A stretch of DNA of 53,822 nucleotides from contig CABUSH010000014.1 of the NCBI GenBank assembly GCA_902494195.1, positions 1 through 53,822 of the forward strand, in the 5' to 3' direction. Under the pieces are notes generated by a model. That model saw only the letters and a program-made list of their open reading frames with translations. It searched no databases and had not been told where the DNA came from. Within the stretch, counting starts at the first letter, position 1. Each line of letters opens with the position of its first letter. Of this stretch, positions 14,037 through 22,809 are shown in pieces. Source of the DNA: an uncultured Collinsella sp. (lineage in GTDB: Bacteria > Actinomycetota > Coriobacteriia > Coriobacteriales > Coriobacteriaceae). A program made the translations under genes and the position numbers.

Positions 14037-15047
14037 CTAGCTGCTCGCGCGTTGCACGAGCTTAACGGGGACAAGCGTCTCCATCTCGGGCTCTTCGCCG
14101 CGCAGCAGGGCGAGCAGGGCCTGACATCCCTCGTGCGCGAGGCGCTCGGGGAAGCGGCGGATGGTGCTGATTTGCGGCGTCGGAAGCTGCGCGTAAACGG
14201 AATCGTCGAAGCCGATGAGACGGACGTCTTCGGGTACGCGCTTGCCGGCGGCAACGAGCGCACGCAGCGCGCCCACGGCTGCGTGGTCGCTATGGGCGAA
14301 GACGCCGTCGACGGGGTAGCCCGTGGAGAGGAAGTCGGTCACGAGCTCTTCCGACTCGATGATGCTCGGCTGCTTACCCGAGACAAACAGCTGGTAGTCG
14401 CGGCGTAGCGGCATTCCGTGCGCGGCGAGCGCCCGCTCGTAGCCCATCTGGCGCTCGTTGCCGGGGTAGTTGGCGGTAAAACTCGAGATGCTCAGGATGT
14501 CCTTGCAGCCGCGCTCGATGAGGTGCTCGGTCGCCATGTAGCCACCGCCGATGTTGTCGGAGCCCACGTGTGGGAAACCGAGGTCGTTTTCGGGCGCACG
14601 GTCGATGCAGACCACGGGGATTCCGTGGGGGACGAACTCGCCGTCGAGCCTGCGCAGGCCGGAGATACAGATGATACCGTCGGCCTGCTTGCTTGCCAGC
14701 GTGCGGAAGTAGTCACGCTCGCGGGCGGGGTCATTGGCGCTGTTGCAAACAAAGACCGAGTAGTCCTCGGTTGCCAGCTCGCGCTCCACATGCAGGGCGA
14801 TCTTGGAAAAGAAGTCGTTGGAGATGTCCGGCACGATCATGCCGATGGTCCGGGACTGGGCCATACGGAGGCTCTTCGCCGCCATGTTCGTGACGTAGCC
14901 GTATTCCTTTAGGGCGGCTTCCACGCGTTTGCGGGTGTCTTCGGAAAAACGGCCGCTGCCGTTGATGACGTGGGAGACCGTGGCGACGGATACGCCGGCC
15001 GCGACGGCAATCTGGCGCATGGATGGGCGCTTGCCTGGTGTGGGCAT
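14037..15047 (-). CDS. LacI-family repressor of the sugar cassette
   Basis: 336 residues. The N-terminal HTH is SMRQIAVAAGVSVATVSHVINGSGRFSEDTRKRVEAA, with hinge YVTNMAAKSLRM. The periplasmic-binding-like effector domain includes TIGMIVPDISNDFF, ADGIICISGLRR, PVVCIDRAP and VRLIGFDDSVYAQL. It ends with the usual TLVPVKLVQR. GGAGG lies four bases before ATG 15047. It is convergent with the rpiB-like gene. A perfect operator at 15071-15086 lies in its own promoter, and sister sites lie before the epimerase gene, so it likely represses both and itself. Confidence 0.93.
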   Translation of the reverse strand: MPTPGKRPSMRQIAVAAGVSVATVSHVINGSGRFSEDTRKRVEAALKEYGYVTNMAAKSLRMAQSRTIGMIVPDISNDFFSKIALHVERELATEDYSVFVCNSANDPARERDYFRTLASKQADGIICISGLRRLDGEFVPHGIPVVCIDRAPENDLGFPHVGSDNIGGGYMATEHLIERGCKDILSISSFTANYPGNERQMGYERALAAHGMPLRRDYQLFVSGKQPSIIESEELVTDFLSTGYPVDGVFAHSDHAAVGALRALVAAGKRVPEDVRLIGFDDSVYAQLPTPQISTIRRFPERLAHEGCQALLALLRGEEPEMETLVPVKLVQRASS

Positions 15048-15070
15048 GGGGCCTCCTGCTGCTTTCGGGT

Positions 15071-15086
15071 GGTTAACAGATTAACC
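15071..15086. promoter_or_regulatory. LacI-family autoregulatory operator O3
   Basis: GGTTAACAGATTAACC has perfect 6-bp half-sites around CAGA. It is 24 bp upstream of the lacI-type start codon on the minus strand and is the best palindrome of the set. Confidence 0.75.
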
Positions 15087-15099
15087 GAGATTGTAGCGC

Positions 15100-15297
15100 A
15101 TGCGCGATGCCGTAATGGGTCGCTTCGAAGTCGTTTTGTCGCGCTCGGTCTGCACCTTGGATAAGAAGGAGTTCGTCGAGCACTCCGATCCGGAGCGCAC
15201 GCGCGCCAACATCCCGCTGTTCCAGCAGGGCATCATGATACAGCAGCTCAACTCCGAGAAGCTCGTGGTCGAGACCATGGTGAAGTTCTGCGGCTAG
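15100..15297 (+). pseudogene. Unrecognised 65-residue reading frame, likely gene remnant
   Basis: An open frame with the codon bias of real genes here, ending VVETMVKFCG. No ribosome site precedes the ATG, and a stop lies two codons upstream. A weak hairpin with TTTGTGTT follows at 15332-15360. This is what the 3' remnant of a deleted gene would look like. I do not recognise the protein. A short real gene is also possible. Confidence 0.3.
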
Positions 15298-15384
15298 TAA
15301 TTACTGCATTACATATTCTGTTGTCACCTGGGAGGCTTGTTTTTGCGGGCCTCTTTGTGTTGCTATGGAGCCCTGGCCTGTCGA

Positions 15385-15424
15385 TAAACAAAGCGCCCGC
15401 TTGCCGGGGAGCAAGCGGGCGCTT
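15385..15424 (-). terminator. Terminator of the long minus-strand signalling operon
   Basis: AAGCGCCCGCTTGC (15391-15404) and its complement (15411-15424) form a 14-bp stem. Read on the minus strand it is followed by TTTGTTTATCG, so it ends the PASTA-kinase transcript. Confidence 0.8.
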
Positions 15425-15474
15425 CTGAGCGAATATGTTTGCGGCGAGAGCCGTAATGAGCGGTGAGGTGGCGA

Positions 15475-17436
15475 CTAGTTGGTCGTACCGGAATCGTCGC
15501 CCGTGCCCGTGCCCGTGCCCGAGCCCGAGCCAGAAAGTGCGACCGTCAGCGTAATCGTGCTGTCGGTGGACTGCTTGCCGGTGGGGGAGACGCCCGTAAC
15601 GGTGGCATCCTCGTTACCGCTTACGGGATTGCCGTTCTGGTCACAGAAGCCGATGTTATAGAAACCGGCGTTGTTGAGCGCGGTGACGGCGGCGGAGATG
15701 CTCTTGCCGTACAGGTTGCCCGGAACACTGGCCTTGCCGGACTTCTTGGCAATGACGACGGTAATCGTGGCGCCGGGCTTCTGCTTGCCGCTGGGGTTCC
15801 AGCTGATCACGGTGCCCTCGGTAACCGAGTCGTTCTCCTGGTAGCTCACGTCGACGCCAAAGCCTGCCATATCGAGGGCGTTGCGCGCCTGGGCCTCGGT
15901 CATGTCGGTCAGGTCGGGGACGGACGTGGTATCCGGGCCGCCCGAGACCTTGTACGAGATGGTCGTGCCTTTCTCGACTTCCTTACCGGCTCCGGTGCCC
16001 TGCTCAAAGACCTGGCCCTCATCGGCCTCATTGGCCTCCTCGGAGGCGTTGCCCTTCAGGCCAACGCTTGCCAGCGCGGCCTCGGCCTGGTCTTTGGTCA
16101 GGCCGACAAGCTGGGGAACCTCAACCTTCTCGGAGGGCTTGGGGCCCTTGGAGATTACCAGGTTCACCTTGGTTCCCTTGGCCTTCTTGGTGTTGCCGTT
16201 GGGCGTCTGCTCGGCGACCTTGCCCTCGTCGACATCGTCGTTGTAGCTTTGGTCGATGGTGCCGACCTCGAGGCCGGCTTCCTTGATCAGCTCGACGGCA
16301 GTCTGCTGGTCCTTGCCCAGCACATCGGGCACGGTGACCTGCTCGCCGCCAAAGAGTCCTGTGGCAAAGGCCACCACGATGCCGATGACGGCAACGGCTG
16401 CCACCACGGCGGCGATGATCTTGTTCTTGTTGGATTTGGGCTTTTCGACCTCGTAGGAGCCGGTGGAGCCCGAAACCGAGCTACGGGCGGTATTTTGGCC
16501 GCTCACGCCCGAGACGGGACGCACCATGGCGCGCGTCTGATCGGAAAGCTCGCGAGTCTTGGTGGCGCCCAGCTCACCGGGGGCACCGATGATGCGCGTG
16601 GGCTCCGAGACGTTGACGGCACGGCCCGACAGGTAGCTGTTGAGCACCTGACGCAGCTCGTCGGCGGTCTGGAAGCGGTTTGCCGGGTCTTTCTCCATGC
16701 ACTTGAGGATGATGCGCTCAAGGTCGGCGTCGACACCGGAGTTGATCTGGCTCGGCGGAATAGGCAGCTCGTTGACCTGCTTGAGTGCGACCGAGATAGC
16801 GTCGTCACCGTCAAAGGGAACGCGGCCGGTGGCGCACTCGTACATCACGACGCCCAGCGAGTAGATATCCGAGGTGGGGCCGAGGTCCTGACCGCGGGTC
16901 TGCTCGGGGCTGACGTAGTGAGCGGTTCCCAGCACGTTGTTGTCTTGCGTGAGGTGGCTGTTCTTGGCGCGCGCGATGCCAAAGTCCATCACCTTGATGT
17001 TGCCGTCGGGCAGCACCATGATGTTCTGCGGCTTAATGTCGCGGTGGATGATCTCGTGCTTGTGGGCGACCGAAAGCGCGGAGCTAATCTGCGAGCCGAT
17101 CTGGGCGACCTTCTTGGGGTCGAGGGCGCCGTGGCTCTTGATGCCGCTCTTAAGGTCGGTGCCGCGCAGGTACTCCATGACGATGTAATAGGTGTCGCCG
17201 TCCTTGCCCCAATCGTAGACGCCCACGATATAGGGGGAGGAGAGACCGGCTGCTGCCTGGGCCTCCTGCTTAAAGCGTGCGGCGAAGGTTGCGTCGCCAG
17301 CATACTGCGGCAGCATAATCTTGACGGCTACCGTGCGGTCGAGGACCTGGTCCTGTGCACGGTAGACGGTCGCCATGCCGCCTGTCCCCACCTTATCCTT
17401 GAGGAGGTATCTTCCCCCGAGGACCCTCTGTTCCAT
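15475..17436 (-). CDS. pknB: PASTA-domain Ser/Thr protein kinase (PknB/PrkC type)
   Basis: 653 residues. The cytosolic kinase has GTGGMATVYRA, VAVKIM, HRDIKPQNIM and MDFGIAR, then GTAHYVSPEQ. One membrane segment (KIIAAVVAAVAVIGIVVAFA) follows at about residue 335-360. Four extracellular PASTA repeats follow, each opening with V-P (VPDVLGK, VPQLVGL, VPDLTDM, VPGNLYG), then a Ser/Gly/Thr-rich tail. PASTA kinases bind muropeptides or lipid II and tune cell-wall growth. ATG 17436 follows TTAGGAGC by a few bases, so the upstream in-frame ATG at 17451 is rejected. It is last in the operon with phosphatase and FHA genes. Confidence 0.95.
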   Translation of the reverse strand: MEQRVLGGRYLLKDKVGTGGMATVYRAQDQVLDRTVAVKIMLPQYAGDATFAARFKQEAQAAAGLSSPYIVGVYDWGKDGDTYYIVMEYLRGTDLKSGIKSHGALDPKKVAQIGSQISSALSVAHKHEIIHRDIKPQNIMVLPDGNIKVMDFGIARAKNSHLTQDNNVLGTAHYVSPEQTRGQDLGPTSDIYSLGVVMYECATGRVPFDGDDAISVALKQVNELPIPPSQINSGVDADLERIILKCMEKDPANRFQTADELRQVLNSYLSGRAVNVSEPTRIIGAPGELGATKTRELSDQTRAMVRPVSGVSGQNTARSSVSGSTGSYEVEKPKSNKNKIIAAVVAAVAVIGIVVAFATGLFGGEQVTVPDVLGKDQQTAVELIKEAGLEVGTIDQSYNDDVDEGKVAEQTPNGNTKKAKGTKVNLVISKGPKPSEKVEVPQLVGLTKDQAEAALASVGLKGNASEEANEADEGQVFEQGTGAGKEVEKGTTISYKVSGGPDTTSVPDLTDMTEAQARNALDMAGFGVDVSYQENDSVTEGTVISWNPSGKQKPGATITVVIAKKSGKASVPGNLYGKSISAAVTALNNAGFYNIGFCDQNGNPVSGNEDATVTGVSPTGKQSTDSTITLTVALSGSGSGTGTGTGDDSGTTN

Positions 17437-17568
17437 TCCTGCTCCTAACATAACTATTCGCTCAACGATGTGTGTAGTACCTACGATGTGGCCGCTGGGG
17501 CCGTGTGGCGCGTTGCCGCTAACTCTTCGGCCGCGGCGCGCCTCGGGTGTCCGATTCGATCATGGGCA

Positions 17569-20439
17569 TCACGCTCCCTGTGCGGCAAGCGCCGCGGTCA
17601 GGACGATGCCGGCGATCTTGGCGGCCTTGACGTCATGCTTGTCGTAATCCTCTAAGGCCACCGAGATGGCGACTGTGGGTGAATCGTAAGGTGCAAAGCC
17701 AACGAACATCGAATTGACGTTGGTGCCGCCAATCTCGGCCGAGCCGGTCTTGCCGGCGACCTTGACGCCGGGGATCTGGGCATCGGTGCCGGTGCCGGAC
17801 TGGACGACGGCAAGCATGGCCTGCTTGACCTGGTCGGCCGTGGCGGAGCTGACGGCCTGACCAAGCGAGCGGGACTGCGTGGTCTTGACCACGGTTCCGT
17901 CCGGGGCGAGTACCTGGGCTACAAAGTACGGGTCCATGACCACGCCGCTGTTAGCGATGGCGGCGGCAATCACGGCGTTCTGCATGACGGTGGTCTGCGG
18001 GCCGGGCGTGTGGTCCATGCCGACAGGCTGGCCGGCGCCGGCCCAGGCGGTCTCCCACTCGGTCATGAGCGACGGGTCGGCCATGATGGAGGCCGCGGAG
18101 GTCAGGTCCTGGCCGAGCTTTTGGCCGTAGCCAAAGGCGTTGGCAAACTGCACGAGCGTGTTTGCGCCAACTTCGTTTGCCACCTGGCCAAAGACGACGT
18201 TGGAGGACACGGCAAAGGCCTGCTGCAGGCTGATGGTGCCGTAGCTCTCGTTGGCATAGTTGGTGACCGGTGCGTTGCCGATGTCCATGGAGCCGGGCGC
18301 CTGGTAGGTGCTGGTAAGGCTGGCGGTACCGGTCTCGAGTGCCGCGGAAAGCGTAACGACCTTAAACGTTGAGCCCGGCGTGTACAGCGCGTCCATGGCG
18401 CGATTGTACATGGAGCCGTCCTCGCCGCCGCCCGTCTGCAGCAGGGCATCGATGTTGGTGTTGTCGTAGGTGGGCGAGCTGGCACATGCGAGCACCGCGC
18501 CGGTACGCGGGTCGATGACCACTACAGCGCCCTTAAAGCCCTTGAGCGCCTGCTCAGCAGCCGTCTGGATGCGCGAGTCGATGGTGAGCTTGGCGGTGTT
18601 GCCCGGCTGGGTCTGGCCCGCGAGCGACGCGATGGCGTTGTTCCAGCTGGAGTAATCCTTAGAGCCGGTGAGCGTGTCGTTCATGACGCTCTCGATGGCG
18701 GTGGTGCCATACTGCTGGCTCACGTAGCCAACCACGTGCGCTGCCAGGTTACCGTTGGGGTAGGAGCGTACGTAGGTGCCGTCCTCCTGCTGCAGCGACT
18801 CGGCCAGCGTCACGCCGTCGGACGTGATGATGGAGCCGCGCTGGATGTACTTGGAGCGGGCGATGGTGTGGTTGTTGGTCGGCATGTCCTGATAGTCCTT
18901 GGCCTTAATGACCTGGACATAGGTGAGGTTGCCGATAAGGATGGCGAACAGCGCCGTAAAGGCGAGCACCGCACGGGTTAGACGGTTGGCGAGCGCAACG
19001 CGGCCGAGCACACCGGATTCAGGCGTGTCGAGCAGGCGACGGCGCATGCGCGAGCCGACGGAATGGCTGCCGCTGCCGTAGGAAGACGAGGTGGCAAAGC
19101 GCGTGCCCGTCGGGGCGGCGGCAGATGCGACCTGATCATCGGTGATGGCGGCCATGGTGCCGGTGCCGGTAAGCTCGGCCTCGCGTCCGGTCGCCTCGTC
19201 ACCGGCGCGCAGCAGGAGCGCGACGATGATAAAGCTCGCCAGCAGAGAGGAGCCGCCCTGGCTCATAAAGGGTAGGGTGACGCCGGTCAGCGGGATCAGG
19301 CGGGTTACGCCGCCAACGATCAAGAAGGCCTGGAAGCTGATGGCTGCCGTAAGGCCCGTGGCACTAAAGGCGGCGAGGTCGGATTTAGCGCGGGCAGCCG
19401 TGGTGAGGCCACGCACGGCAAAGAGCATAAACAGGATGAGCACGGCGCCGCCGCCCAAAAGGCCCATCTCCTCGCCGATAGCCGAGAAGATAAAGTCGGA
19501 CTCGACGACAGGGATGTTGTTGGCCATGCCGTTGCCGATGCCAACACCGACCAGACCGCCGTCGGCGAGCGAGAAGAGCGACTGGACGATCTGGTAGCCC
19601 TGGCCCTGGGCGTCCTTAAACGGATCGACCCAAACCTGGAAACGCACCTGAACGTGAGACAGGAACTTGTAGGCGCCTACGGCTCCGACGGCTAAGAGCG
19701 CAAGGCCGATAACGACATATGAAAAGCGCCCCGTGGCAACGTAGAGCATCAGCAAGAAGATGGTGTAGAACAGCACGGCCGAACCCAGGTCGCGTTCGAA
19801 GACGACGACGAGCAGGCACACACCCCACACGGCAAACAGCGGCAGCAGCAGTCGCAGGCGAGGGATCTTAAAGCCCAGGATCTTGCGGTTGGAGATGGAG
19901 AGCAGCTCGCGGTTCTCGGCCAGGTATCCGGCCAGGAACAGGACGATAAAGACCTTGGCGAACTCGCCGGGCTGGATGGTAAAGCCCGCGATGCGAATCC
20001 ACAGCTTGGAGCCCGAGATCGTGGTGCCGATAAAGATAGGCAGCATCAGCAGGATGATGCCGATGATGCCAAAGGTGTACTTGTAGCGCATGACCACGTC
20101 GAGGTTTTTGACCAGTGCGAGCGTTCCCACCATGAGCGCCACCGAGACAAACAGGATGATGAGCTGCGAGATGGCGAGAGCGGGGGCGAGACGCGTCACG
20201 AACGTGATGCCGATGCCCGAAAGTATAAATACGATGGGTAGGATGGCGGGGTCGGCACCGGGCGCCAAGATGCGCACGGCAATGTGGGCCGCGGCAAAGG
20301 CGGCAAAGAGGCCGATCGGTACGGCGAGCGTCTCAAAGGAGATGGCGGCGCCCGCGGTGAGGACGTACATCGCATACAGCAGGATGACGGGGAACGCCGA
20401 GGCGATGAGCAAGAGCAGCTCGGTGTTGCGGCGACTCAT
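17569..20439 (-). CDS. SEDS glycosyltransferase-class B PBP fusion (RodA/FtsW + transpeptidase)
   Basis: 956 residues joining two enzymes that are usually separate. Residues 1-420 are a polytopic SEDS peptidoglycan polymerase, with GFTIQPGEFAKVFIVLFLAGYL, FERDLGSAVL, WVDPFKDAQGQGYQ and DFIFSAIGEEMGLLGG. A cytosolic linker of about 50 residues leads to another membrane segment near 488-508. The penicillin-binding transpeptidase follows, with SxxK at Ser690 (PGSTFK), SxN at 745-747 (SSN) and KTG at 897-899. Start ATG 20439 has AAAGGGAG eight bases upstream. No frameshift or stop separates the two parts. It lies where other actinobacteria carry adjacent rodA and pbpA. Confidence 0.95.
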   Translation of the reverse strand: MSRRNTELLLLIASAFPVILLYAMYVLTAGAAISFETLAVPIGLFAAFAAAHIAVRILAPGADPAILPIVFILSGIGITFVTRLAPALAISQLIILFVSVALMVGTLALVKNLDVVMRYKYTFGIIGIILLMLPIFIGTTISGSKLWIRIAGFTIQPGEFAKVFIVLFLAGYLAENRELLSISNRKILGFKIPRLRLLLPLFAVWGVCLLVVVFERDLGSAVLFYTIFLLMLYVATGRFSYVVIGLALLAVGAVGAYKFLSHVQVRFQVWVDPFKDAQGQGYQIVQSLFSLADGGLVGVGIGNGMANNIPVVESDFIFSAIGEEMGLLGGGAVLILFMLFAVRGLTTAARAKSDLAAFSATGLTAAISFQAFLIVGGVTRLIPLTGVTLPFMSQGGSSLLASFIIVALLLRAGDEATGREAELTGTGTMAAITDDQVASAAAPTGTRFATSSSYGSGSHSVGSRMRRRLLDTPESGVLGRVALANRLTRAVLAFTALFAILIGNLTYVQVIKAKDYQDMPTNNHTIARSKYIQRGSIITSDGVTLAESLQQEDGTYVRSYPNGNLAAHVVGYVSQQYGTTAIESVMNDTLTGSKDYSSWNNAIASLAGQTQPGNTAKLTIDSRIQTAAEQALKGFKGAVVVIDPRTGAVLACASSPTYDNTNIDALLQTGGGEDGSMYNRAMDALYTPGSTFKVVTLSAALETGTASLTSTYQAPGSMDIGNAPVTNYANESYGTISLQQAFAVSSNVVFGQVANEVGANTLVQFANAFGYGQKLGQDLTSAASIMADPSLMTEWETAWAGAGQPVGMDHTPGPQTTVMQNAVIAAAIANSGVVMDPYFVAQVLAPDGTVVKTTQSRSLGQAVSSATADQVKQAMLAVVQSGTGTDAQIPGVKVAGKTGSAEIGGTNVNSMFVGFAPYDSPTVAISVALEDYDKHDVKAAKIAGIVLTAALAAQGA

Positions 20440-20455
20440 AAGCGGCACTCCCTTT

Positions 20456-22390
20456 CTAATTCTTATCGGAGGCTTCGGCCTCGGCGGACTGTTCGGCGGT
20501 TTTCTCGGAATCTGATTCGGAGGTCGATCCCTGATTGGTGTTGTCGCGAATCGTTTGCGCGTCGATCACCTGGCGGGTCTGCTCCTCGTCGATCTGGTGG
20601 CGGTACTTGGATATCGTGTCCTGCGCATCGTCGACACTTGTTTGCGGAATACCCGCCTTGAGGCGGTTTTGCGTGTCTTCGGGCAGGTCGGATAGCTTGA
20701 TGCTGGTTTCGCTTTCGAGCCAGTGGAGCTTGAGTCCGAGCGGCTTGCCGGGCAGGCCGCGCCAGACGGCGACATTGCCCTGGTAGGTACCCAGGTAGTA
20801 CGAGCCGGTGACACCCGTGTAGGCCCAGATGCCAGCTGCCAGCACAAAGACGAGGGCCAGGATGGCGGCGATAGTAATGTTGCGGCGACGCACACGCTGC
20901 GCCTCGCGCATAACGCCATCGTCAACCAGGTCAACGACTACTACGGTCACGTTGTCGTGGCCGCCGGCGGCAAGCGCCGCGTCCACTAGGTTGTCGACGC
21001 AGATTTGCGCGGTTGAGGACTGCGTGGCGATGTTCTCGATATCGCTATCGGGAATCATGCTCGAAAGGCCGTCGGAGCACAGGATCAGACGGTCGCCTTC
21101 CTCGATATGCAGAGTGAAGTGGTCGGCATACATAGCGGGGTCCGAGCCCAGCGCGCGGGTGATGACCGAACGGTTGGGGTGGACGCGAGCCTCATCTGCC
21201 GTGATCTCGCCGGCGTCCACGAGCTCCTCCACGTAGGAGTGGTCGCGGGTCACGCGGATGAGCGTGCCCTCGTGGAGCAGGTAGGCGCGAGAGTCACCCA
21301 CGTGGGCGATGGCGAGCGTGTCGTTTTCGATATAGGCGCAAGTGGCTGTGCAGCCCATGCCGGGCTTGCCCAGGCCATTCAAGGCAGCCTCGATTACGGC
21401 GGCGTTGGCGGCCTCGACGGCTGCCGCCAGGCGTGCGGCGTCGGCAGACTGAGGAGCTGTTTTGGCGATGGTCTCGACAGCGATAGAAGAGGCCACCTCG
21501 CCGGCAGCGTGACCACCCATGCCGTCGCATACGCAAAAGAGCGGCGACTGCACCAGGTAGGAATCCTCGTTGTGCGGGCGCACGCAGCCAACGTCAGAGC
21601 GGGCGCCCCACATGAGTTGCGTGGTGGTGCCGGCATCATAGGTCGAGTCGGTCTCGATGCGTTCCTCGGTCAGGGGCTCAAAGCTCATGGTCGAGCCGGG
21701 GTCTTTGAGCTTGGCCTCAACGGCGGCAACGTCGATCTCGGCAGTGTCACCGGGAGAGACGGTGTCGGTCTCGGCGTTTGATTCGGAATCGCCGGTGTCC
21801 GGGGAGTCGGGCTCCTCGGACACGCGGGCGGTCGACTCGTCATCTTGCGGGCTGACGTCTATAGGCTCGGGCGTCGCAAAGTGCGACGGCGCGGGCGTGT
21901 TTTGCGACTGGGTGGCGGGCTCGGCCACGGCATCGGACTCGCTTGCGGGCGCAGGCTGCGGGGTCTTGGGTGCAGGGCCGTCCTCGGGGGATGTCCCCGC
22001 CTCGGGCGCCGGCGTAGACGCGGGCGCAACCTCGGATGCCGGGGCTATGGGAAACGCCGGCGCGGCGGGCTCGGGTGCCGCAAACACCGCAGCGCTCTCG
22101 TTGATTGCCGCGGCGACGGGCTCTGCAAAGTGAGCCGGCGCCGGGGTTGCTTCGGGCGCTGTGGGCTGTTCCGCAGCATGTGCGCCGATGGGCGCCGCTA
22201 CGGCATCCTCTTCGTCCTCGTTATCGGCGAGATCCGAAATATCATGCGTTACATGCGAAAGAGGCAGGGAGAACACGGTGTCCTCGGGCTCCACGGGTGC
22301 GGAGCCCGCCGGAGCGGCGTGGGCCGGCGCAGCTGTGGCGGCGGCCGGTGCCTCGGTCATAGTTGCGGACTTGTTCTCCTCGTCGATCAT
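20456..22390 (-). CDS. pstP: PP2C-family Ser/Thr phosphatase with long disordered N-terminus
   Basis: 644 residues. The PP2C domain begins near 260 (WGARSDVGCVRPHNEDSYL) and shows the metal-binding DGMGGHAAGE, GCTATCAYI, AHVGDSRAYLL, LCSDGLSSM and GGHDNVTVVVVD motifs. One membrane segment (ITIAAILALVFVLAAGIWAY) lies near 503-525, followed by a short outside domain and an acidic tail. The first 250 residues are Ala/Pro/Glu-rich and look disordered, which is unusual for PstP. It reverses phosphorylation by the two kinases of the operon. Its ATG overlaps the stop of the FhaB gene. Confidence 0.93.
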   Translation of the reverse strand: MIDEENKSATMTEAPAAATAAPAHAAPAGSAPVEPEDTVFSLPLSHVTHDISDLADNEDEEDAVAAPIGAHAAEQPTAPEATPAPAHFAEPVAAAINESAAVFAAPEPAAPAFPIAPASEVAPASTPAPEAGTSPEDGPAPKTPQPAPASESDAVAEPATQSQNTPAPSHFATPEPIDVSPQDDESTARVSEEPDSPDTGDSESNAETDTVSPGDTAEIDVAAVEAKLKDPGSTMSFEPLTEERIETDSTYDAGTTTQLMWGARSDVGCVRPHNEDSYLVQSPLFCVCDGMGGHAAGEVASSIAVETIAKTAPQSADAARLAAAVEAANAAVIEAALNGLGKPGMGCTATCAYIENDTLAIAHVGDSRAYLLHEGTLIRVTRDHSYVEELVDAGEITADEARVHPNRSVITRALGSDPAMYADHFTLHIEEGDRLILCSDGLSSMIPDSDIENIATQSSTAQICVDNLVDAALAAGGHDNVTVVVVDLVDDGVMREAQRVRRRNITIAAILALVFVLAAGIWAYTGVTGSYYLGTYQGNVAVWRGLPGKPLGLKLHWLESETSIKLSDLPEDTQNRLKAGIPQTSVDDAQDTISKYRHQIDEEQTRQVIDAQTIRDNTNQGSTSESDSEKTAEQSAEAEASDKN

Positions 22391-22803
22391 CGACGGTTCA
22401 CCTTCATGACCACGTCGCCAATCTGGACTTCGTCGCCCTCGCGCAGCGTTGCGGGCTCAACAAGCTGGCGGCCGTTGACGAGCGTGCCGTTAAGCGAGTT
22501 GAGGTCCTCGATGATGAGCGCCGGGCCCTGCAGCGAAAAGCGCGCATGTGAGGCCGAGACGAACGGTTCGTTGATGCAGATGTCCGAAGATGGCGAGCGA
22601 CCGACGATGACGGGGCCGAGCATGTCTACGTGGATGCCGCGGATACCGCGCGGACCCTTGTCCACATCAATCGTCCAGATAGCCGAGTCGCGGCGCTGCC
22701 CGCGCACAAGTCCAACGCCGGTCTTCATGACGGCGAACAGGAAGATATAGAGCAGGGCGACCAGGACGATGCGGCCTGCAAAAAGGACGATATCGATGTT
22801 CAT
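22387..22803 (-). CDS. FhaB-like membrane-anchored FHA protein
   Basis: 138 residues. An N-terminal membrane helix (IVLFAGRIVLVALLYIFLFAV) is followed by an FHA domain with GPVIVGRSPSSDICINEPFVSASHARFSL and IEDLNSLNGTLVNGR. FHA domains bind phosphothreonine. The FhaB/FipA counterparts in other actinobacteria link PknA/PknB to division and the PBP/SEDS complex. It overlaps the phosphatase start by four bases, implying translational coupling. Confidence 0.92.
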   Translation of the reverse strand: MNIDIVLFAGRIVLVALLYIFLFAVMKTGVGLVRGQRRDSAIWTIDVDKGPRGIRGIHVDMLGPVIVGRSPSSDICINEPFVSASHARFSLQGPALIIEDLNSLNGTLVNGRQLVEPATLREGDEVQIGDVVMKVNRR

Positions 22804-22809
22804 AAGCGA

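Noticed and set aside
15463..17448. A 661-codon plus-strand open frame opposite the PASTA kinase
   Set aside because: It mirrors a gene with clear kinase and PASTA motifs; the frame is open only because of strong third-position GC. Low-complexity Gly/Val/Asp composition and no family motif.
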